6,490 nucleotides of DNA. Source: an uncultured bacterium. GTDB lineage: Bacteria; Spirochaetota; Spirochaetia; Sphaerochaetales; Sphaerochaetaceae. The position numbers were made by a program, and so were the translations under genes. The notes below the pieces were generated by a model. It was not told where the DNA came from. It ran no database searches and saw only the letters and a program-made list of their open reading frames with translations. The stretch is from the NCBI GenBank assembly GCA_905215015.1, contig CAJMOS010000137.1, forward strand, positions 1 to 6,490. The letters are read 5' to 3'. Below, one piece after another: positions 1-4,401 of the stretch. Position 1 is the stretch's first letter; every line of letters starts with the position of its first letter.

Positions 1-9
1 ATTAAACTA

Positions 10-81
10 TCGGGCAGACTGGGCTCGAACCAGCGACCCCTTGGTCCCGAACCAAGTACGCTACCACTGCGCTACTACCCG
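10..81 (-). tRNA. tRNA-Pro, anticodon CGG
   Basis: The minus strand folds into a complete cloverleaf of 72 nt. The acceptor stem CGGGTAG pairs with CTGCCCG (one G-U). The D stem is GCGC/GCGT around AGTGGTA. The anticodon stem CTTGG/CCAAG carries the loop TTCGGGA, giving anticodon CGG at 47-49 (reads CCG, proline). The variable loop is GGGTC and the T arm is GCTGG-TTCGAGC-CCAGT. The discriminator base is A at position 10. The next bases are TAG, so the 3' CCA is not encoded and must be added by a CCA-adding enzyme. It lies downstream of the glycosyltransferase in the same direction but has its own promoter, so it is probably an independent unit and the local boundary of the envelope cluster. 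Confidence 0.96.
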
Positions 82-100
82 ATTGCTGTAAGCACTATGG

Positions 101-129
101 ATATTATCCATTTCAGGAAAAGGTGTCAA
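101..129 (-). promoter_or_regulatory. Promoter of tRNA-Pro, sigma70-type
   Basis: On the minus strand a perfect -35 box TTGACA (129-124) is followed after 17 bases by TAATAT (106-101). An overlapping GATAAT (108-103) matches the -10 consensus better but leaves only a 15-base spacer. Either box places the start of transcription near 93-96, about a dozen bases upstream of the mature tRNA 5' end at 81, as is common for stable-RNA promoters. It sits in the 87-base gap after the glycosyltransferase stop codon. Confidence 0.8.
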
Positions 130-168
130 CAGTTGCCAGATCCTTCGGGATGCACGAAACATCCTTGT
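130..168 (-). other. Gap after glycosyltransferase, weak hairpins only
   Basis: This short stretch between the glycosyltransferase stop and the tRNA promoter can form a 5-bp hairpin (GGATG, 7-base loop, CATCC). It competes with a second small hairpin (ATCC-CGAA-GGAT). Neither is followed by a U-tract, so no intrinsic terminator can be supported. Transcription from the envelope genes may end by another mechanism or run into the tRNA. Confidence 0.35.
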
Positions 169-1557
169 CTATTTTTGCAAGAAGGTCTTGAATATCATAC
201 TAACCTCATCCCACGAATAGTAGCTGATTTTTTTCCTGTCCGCACTGGTAAACACGCCATCCGCACCATCCCGCACCGCCTTCTCCAGATGCCTTGCCAA
301 TGCGTCAGGCGAACTGTCCTCGAAGTACCGGATCTGGTCCTTCATGATTTCCTTGAATACCGGAAGCCGTCTTGCCAGGATGGGTTTCCGGTAGAAGGTG
401 GCCTCCATCAACGGAATGCCGAACCCTTCCGCATGCGAGCAGTTCAACACGAACAGGCACATCCCATACAGCTTGGAAAGCAACAGGTCGCTTGCCCCGA
501 CGGCAAGGAAAAGATGCTTCCCATACTCGGGGTGTTTCTTGCAGTCGGACACAAAGGTCCCCGTACTCATTCCCACTCTTCCGGCAATCACGTAGGACAC
601 TTCGATTCCCTGTCTCCAGAGCAGTTCAAAAGCCTTGATGGCCTCGCCATAGCCCTTTCTTGGCTCGAACGTGCCGATACCGAACACGAAAGGTTTTCCC
701 TTCAGTGTTTCCACCAAGGCCTGTTCGGATATATCCAAGACCGTTCCTTCCGGTTTCTTGAAGTCGCAACCGTTGTAGAAACAGCCGTATTGCATCCCGG
801 GGTTCACCTCATAGCCATGTTCCTTGGCACACTGTTTGATTTCCTCCACCGCCGTCATGGAGACGGACAACACCAGGGAAGCGTTTGCCATGATGTCGCG
901 GAAAGCGTGGATGAAACCGATGTTGCTCTTGACCATCTCCGGGTGCTGGATGGGGATGACGTCATCCACCACGGCGACGACAGCGATTCCTTGCTCGACA
1001 AAAAACGAGAGCGACACTCCATCAGGCACAGCCGCCTGCATCAGCACCAGCTTGTCCCCCTTCTGGAAGATGACGGGATCGGAATATACCGGAGCTTCCG
1101 GGAACCTTGCCTGCACAAGACGGTCCGCATACTGATACCCCTTCGTGCGCGGGTTGCAATAGATTGCCCGACAATCCAAATCCTTGTCGACAAGCAGGAA
1201 CCGAAGCAATTCATAGATCCTCCTATGCAGGCCGGTCTTGTCGTCATGCCGATAATAGTTCGTCACGTCAAGGTAACAGACAGGGTGGGGATCTGTCCCA
1301 TGATTGAAGCGCATTCTGCCGTCACGCAGATGCAAACGTTTGGAAGAAAAGTCGCTTTTCACCGCTTTCCAGAAGGTTTCACAGCCATTGGTCTCAGGCC
1401 AGTCCATGGAAAGGGTCAACAGACGGCAGACAATGATGCCATGCTTTCCCCCGAGCAGACGGTTTGCCACCCATTGGGTCTGGAACGGCAGCAGGAAACA
1501 ACCCATACGATACAGCAGGACAAGACACGTCTTGGCAAAATGAATCAGGAATCCCAT
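169..1557 (-). CDS. GT4-family glycosyltransferase, mannosyltransferase-like
   Basis: Predicted 462-aa cytoplasmic GT-B glycosyltransferase that would transfer a sugar from a nucleotide-sugar donor to a growing glycan. The N-terminal half carries LDVTNYYRHDDKTGLHRRIY (about 96-115), which resembles the DVT...TGIQR motif of O-antigen mannosyl/rhamnosyltransferases. The C-terminal donor-binding half has GIGTFEPRKGY (about 293-303), SYVIAGR (321-327), GASDLLLSKLY (354-364) and HAEGFGIPLMEA (375-386). The last contains the GT4 EX7E pair E377/E385, followed by KPILARRLPVFKEI and a closing SYYSWDEV. An extra hydrophobic/basic stretch of about 50 residues at the N-terminus may touch the membrane. 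The ATG at 1557 was preferred over an in-frame TTG at 1587, which would overlap the upstream gene. An AGGA lies only one base before the ATG, so initiation probably relies on coupling to the gene ending at 1566. Its GC content falls toward the 3' end. The sugar and linkage cannot be assigned; mannose or rhamnose is inferred from family resemblance. Confidence 0.88.
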   Translation of the reverse strand: MGFLIHFAKTCLVLLYRMGCFLLPFQTQWVANRLLGGKHGIIVCRLLTLSMDWPETNGCETFWKAVKSDFSSKRLHLRDGRMRFNHGTDPHPVCYLDVTNYYRHDDKTGLHRRIYELLRFLLVDKDLDCRAIYCNPRTKGYQYADRLVQARFPEAPVYSDPVIFQKGDKLVLMQAAVPDGVSLSFFVEQGIAVVAVVDDVIPIQHPEMVKSNIGFIHAFRDIMANASLVLSVSMTAVEEIKQCAKEHGYEVNPGMQYGCFYNGCDFKKPEGTVLDISEQALVETLKGKPFVFGIGTFEPRKGYGEAIKAFELLWRQGIEVSYVIAGRVGMSTGTFVSDCKKHPEYGKHLFLAVGASDLLLSKLYGMCLFVLNCSHAEGFGIPLMEATFYRKPILARRLPVFKEIMKDQIRYFEDSSPDALARHLEKAVRDGADGVFTSADRKKISYYSWDEVSMIFKTFLQK

Positions 1558-1565
1558 GTCCTGAA

Positions 1566-4280
1566 TTATGGCTGGACTACCGACCAATTGGCAAGGTCAA
1601 GGATGTTGTCTTTCACGTGCAGCCACTCACCCGGATCGACGATAAAGGTATTCGGCTTGTTGTCCCGTGGCGTATGCCGCTTTGCAGTCGTCATGGTCAC
1701 CCCGTCCTCTTTCTGCATGACAAGCGGCTTGCCGGTATACGGATTTACCGGATTCGGGATCACATCCCTGGTTGCCAGCTCAGGCACGTCAGCTACGGAC
1801 ATGAACGAACCATCACTCCGAAGCGCGCCACTCTCCCCAAAATCCTTCACCATCAGCACAGCCCGGAAACTGTTCAGGTCTTCCCCATTGGGCAACCGCA
1901 GATATCCCGGCGCATCCGTACCCTCGCTCCAGCCATGGTCACTGACAATAATGATCCGGGTATTGTCATACACGCCCTGCTCCTTCAGATAGGAGAACCA
2001 GTCTGCAAGTTTCCGGTAGGTAGCCGCATTGACATGGTACAAAGGACTCGTCCGGAACGGGGTATCCAGCACATTTTTCGGTTCGGATACCGGCACATAC
2101 TCCGGTGTCTGGAGGATTGTCGGCTTATGGGTCGCTTCCGTATCATAGATGTTCAACCTGTTTCCGCTATCGGTCACCGCGGTAATCAACGGAAGCGCGG
2201 CAAGGGCTGAGTATTGGTTGAGGAATTCGCTATTCAGCCCGCCGATATGCATGGCGGGATTCAGCTTGTTCAACCAATTGCCGTTGTCATACAACACTTG
2301 ATGGAGGACCAATGGGGAGACCCGGAAGAATGCATAGCGGATCAAGTTGCACGTCAATGCGATCGATGGTTTGGCGACCTCGCCATCATACTCGTTCGCC
2401 AGCCACCAGGCATTGTACCGGCCCTTCAAGGAATCCACCTTCACATGGTCCATCCCGATAAAAGGAGTCGGGTCGAAGTCCCAGTTGTAGTTGCTCCATG
2501 CCGGATCGGTGAACTCCACTTCATAGCCATGGTCGGCGAACAGCTTGGGCATCACCTTCAGCGCTTCGTTCTGCTTTTTCCTCAGAGGTTCCGAATCCCT
2601 CCGGTTCAGCTCCGCAGGGGTATACTCGTATCCTCCGTACAATGCGGGGGTCCCGTAGATGGTGTTGCCTCCGAAACTCATGGTGTTCGGATAATAGGTG
2701 AACCCGGAAAACGCCTCTCGCAATTCCGGTTTCTCTTCAAAGATATAGGGCACGTAACAACTCATCCCGCGGTCGATCATGACCACCAGCACGTTCTTTC
2801 CGCTCCTGCTGAACGTAAAGACCGGCCGCAGGTTCGACGTCCTCGTCTCGTTGTTCCGCATCATTTCCTCGTGACGGGGAACGAACCTACGGTAGGCGAT
2901 TTCCGTCCGGAACAGGTCGACCAGGCCAAGCAGCACCAAACCCAGCAAGGCCAAGACAAGGAGATGCACGATTGCCAGTCCTTTCCTATGTCCGACAAGA
3001 AGCAACAGGAAGAAACAGACAAGCGGAATCACCAGGAGGTCAAAGATGACACCCAAGGTGATTCGTCCCAAAGCGGAAATATCCGTGAATTGCAGGTTGA
3101 CCAGAACCGAGCCATAGGAACATGAGAAGACAAACAGGTTCAGCAATGCCATGCAGAATGCCACTGTCGATGCCACAGCGAGGAATGTCTGGATACGCTT
3201 GTCGAAGAGCCGATACAAGCAGAAAGGCCAGACCAGACACAAGCCCACAGCCTGACAGGACGTGATGCCGACAAACGCCAAGGGATTACGGTAAGGATCC
3301 AGGAACGCGAACTCGGTAGGAGAAGACGCGATCAAACTCGAAGGAACCACCACTCCGAGCAGAAGGGCACAACCGGCCATGTTGAGCAGGAACAACCGTT
3401 CCCGGAACCGGGGGGAATCCGCCAAGGGCGTCAGCCACCTGCGGTAGACCCACTTCAGAAACGCAAGCTCCAACGGGATGCAGACGACCAAGGCGACACC
3501 AACGAGCAAGAACGCCTGGGTGGAAGGTTTGCCGGTATGGGTGACCAGCATCAGGACGGCCAAAGCGATGCTTGCCATCGCACAGAGGAGATACAGCACT
3601 CTGGCGGGGTGACGGAGCTTGTAGAAGATGTTCTTCACCAGGCTGAGGATGTTGTTCATCGTCCAGTACACCAGCAGCCCCGACGGACTGCCATACAGCA
3701 CCACCAGAAACAGCGCCGCCATCCCGTAGACCTGCACCTTCTCCCGCACCGGATGCCCTTTCGTGTAGAGGTACCCCGCCACGCAGTTCGCCACCGTCAT
3801 CACCACCGGCAGCACGTTCACCCGCTTCCCCCAGACCTGCAGCAGCCCGTCCGGCGAGCCCAGGTCGTCCAGAAACCAGAACGGGCACCCCTTCAGCGCA
3901 GGCAGGTTGGACAGGAACGCGTACGCCGCCAGGAAGAACGGTATCTGGATCAGGATCGAGAACGACGAGCGCAGCGCGTAGACCGGCCTGTAGCCCTGCT
4001 CCCGGTAGTACGCGCTCAGCATCATGAACCGCTCGTCCCCGCGGAACGCCTTCCGGATCCGCTTCACCTTCGCAGCCATCGCCATCTCCTTGTCCCGCTC
4101 CACACCCTGCCAGTGCTCGGCGACCATGTAGATTGGCAGCGTCAGCAGCGTGACCGCAAACGACAGACCCACCGTCGCGATCCCGTAGTCGTCGACAACC
4201 CGGTAGAGGATCGTGTAGGTGATTTCGATGGCTTCCGCGATGGGAAAGATGAACAGCCAATAGAGGATATGCCCGATCAT
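1566..4280 (-). CDS. YidC-like / sulfatase-superfamily membrane fusion protein
   Basis: Complete 904-aa membrane protein with three parts. (1) Residues 1-225 match the YidC/Oxa1 core: a first span, the cytoplasmic charged hairpin (about 55-100), the SILIQIPFFLAAYAFL span, and LYGSPSGLLVYWTMNNILS, the counterpart of the YidC FPSGLVLYY segment. The groove arginine of canonical YidC is replaced by T44. (2) Residues 228-456 hold seven more spans; basic loops (WVYRRW, LYRLFDKR, GHRKG) fall on the inside by positive-inside logic. (3) Residues 485-860 form an extracytoplasmic alkaline-phosphatase-superfamily domain. By analogy with LtaS, likely metal/catalytic residues are D503 (VMIDRG), T540 (GGNTIYG, proposed nucleophile), H718 and D781-H782 (VSDHG). 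A conserved tail ends ...WLHVKDNILDLANW. The ATG at 4280 follows a purine-rich GAGAAGAGAG and gives a YidC-like first span; an upstream in-frame ATG at 4349 would lie inside the putative promoter. The likely role is adding or removing a phospho- or sulfo-group on a surface glycan or lipid. The substrate is unknown. Confidence 0.88.
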   Translation of the reverse strand: MIGHILYWLFIFPIAEAIEITYTILYRVVDDYGIATVGLSFAVTLLTLPIYMVAEHWQGVERDKEMAMAAKVKRIRKAFRGDERFMMLSAYYREQGYRPVYALRSSFSILIQIPFFLAAYAFLSNLPALKGCPFWFLDDLGSPDGLLQVWGKRVNVLPVVMTVANCVAGYLYTKGHPVREKVQVYGMAALFLVVLYGSPSGLLVYWTMNNILSLVKNIFYKLRHPARVLYLLCAMASIALAVLMLVTHTGKPSTQAFLLVGVALVVCIPLELAFLKWVYRRWLTPLADSPRFRERLFLLNMAGCALLLGVVVPSSLIASSPTEFAFLDPYRNPLAFVGITSCQAVGLCLVWPFCLYRLFDKRIQTFLAVASTVAFCMALLNLFVFSCSYGSVLVNLQFTDISALGRITLGVIFDLLVIPLVCFFLLLLVGHRKGLAIVHLLVLALLGLVLLGLVDLFRTEIAYRRFVPRHEEMMRNNETRTSNLRPVFTFSRSGKNVLVVMIDRGMSCYVPYIFEEKPELREAFSGFTYYPNTMSFGGNTIYGTPALYGGYEYTPAELNRRDSEPLRKKQNEALKVMPKLFADHGYEVEFTDPAWSNYNWDFDPTPFIGMDHVKVDSLKGRYNAWWLANEYDGEVAKPSIALTCNLIRYAFFRVSPLVLHQVLYDNGNWLNKLNPAMHIGGLNSEFLNQYSALAALPLITAVTDSGNRLNIYDTEATHKPTILQTPEYVPVSEPKNVLDTPFRTSPLYHVNAATYRKLADWFSYLKEQGVYDNTRIIIVSDHGWSEGTDAPGYLRLPNGEDLNSFRAVLMVKDFGESGALRSDGSFMSVADVPELATRDVIPNPVNPYTGKPLVMQKEDGVTMTTAKRHTPRDNKPNTFIVDPGEWLHVKDNILDLANWSVVQP
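3301..3323. repeat. 23-bp exact match encoding SSPTEFAFL loop, copy 1
   Basis: Identical to 6143-6165. It encodes most of the SSPTEFAFL segment, predicted as an extracytoplasmic loop between linker spans 3 and 4 (residues about 318-331 of the 904-aa protein). It is an island of base identity in an otherwise diverged linker, which points to strong protein-level constraint or a small conversion tract. Confidence 0.9.
3594..3648. repeat. 55-bp exact repeat, copy in complete fusion gene
   Basis: This block is identical base for base to 6436-6490. It encodes the end of the YidC module (LSLVKNIFYKLRHPARVL). Identity stops exactly after the final leucine codon, where the first linker membrane span begins and the two genes become clearly different. 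The match reaches the window edge in the other copy, so its full length is unknown. Confidence 0.95.
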
Positions 4281-4317
4281 ACATGCTCTCTTCTCGCAGC
4301 AGGGGTCCTGGGAAAGT

Positions 4318-4338
4318 GCCCAACACCACGATGTGGGC
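4318..4338 (-). promoter_or_regulatory. Small hairpin at the start of the leader
   Basis: GCCCA and TGGGC are separated by 11 bases and can pair. An alternative is a tighter CCAC-ATC-GTGG hairpin. It lies just downstream of the putative -10 box and about 40 bases before the start codon of the complete fusion gene. It would therefore be at the 5' end of that mRNA and could affect stability or start selection. No U-tract follows, so it does not look like a terminator. Confidence 0.3.
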
Positions 4339-4339
4339 A

Positions 4340-4348
4340 AGTATAGCA
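4340..4348 (-). promoter_or_regulatory. Putative extended -10 promoter for the fusion gene and glycosyltransferase
   Basis: The minus strand reads TGC-TATACT: a -10 box with five of six consensus bases preceded by the extended TGn element. No good -35 is seen; TTCCAT at a 19-base spacing is the best available, which fits an extended -10 promoter. It would give a leader of roughly 50 bases before the ATG at 4280. It lies in the 121-base gap between the tandem paralogues, so the downstream copy may have its own expression. Confidence 0.45.
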
Positions 4349-4363
4349 TGAGAAGATATACCT

Positions 4364-4401
4364 TATGGAACCCATATCCCTTTAGGAACCTGTGGATTCC
4401 C
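4364..4401 (-). other. Stem-loop-capable gap after the partial upstream gene
   Basis: Just after the TGA stop at 4402 the minus strand has GGAATCC, then 20 bases, then GGGTTCC, which can pair over 7 bp with one G-U. The segment also holds a direct repeat GGTTCC spaced by 18 bases (4385-4390 and 4367-4372 on the plus strand, read as GGAACC). No T-run follows, so it could be a weak terminator, an operator-like repeat, or chance. Confidence 0.3.

Noticed and set aside
130..168. Possible rho-independent terminator after the glycosyltransferase
   Set aside because: Hairpins are only 4-5 bp and no U-tract follows.
1558..1587. TTG start at 1587 for the glycosyltransferase
   Set aside because: It would overlap the upstream gene by 22 bases with no ribosome-binding site. 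The ATG at 1557 fits the gene boundary better.
97..1992. 631-codon plus-strand open frame
   Set aside because: It is antisense to the glycosyltransferase and the end of the fusion gene, both of which have clear family motifs. Its translation is rich in His, Arg and Pro without domains or spans, as expected of a shadow frame.
2214..3125. 303-codon plus-strand open frame, and a similar one at 3537-4346
   Set aside because: Both lie opposite the sulfatase and YidC parts of the fusion gene. Their His/Gln/Arg-rich translations look like a complement of hydrophobic codons and show no recognisable motif.
3286..4329. 347-codon minus-strand frame overlapping the YidC part
   Set aside because: Out-of-frame shadow favoured by the high GC of this stretch. 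It is Gly/Ala/Arg-rich with no motif, whereas the overlapping frame is a clear YidC-like membrane protein.
4281..4349. ATG at 4349 as start of the complete fusion gene
   Set aside because: The 23 extra residues are not hydrophobic or YidC-like, no ribosome-binding site precedes it, and it overlaps the putative -10 box.
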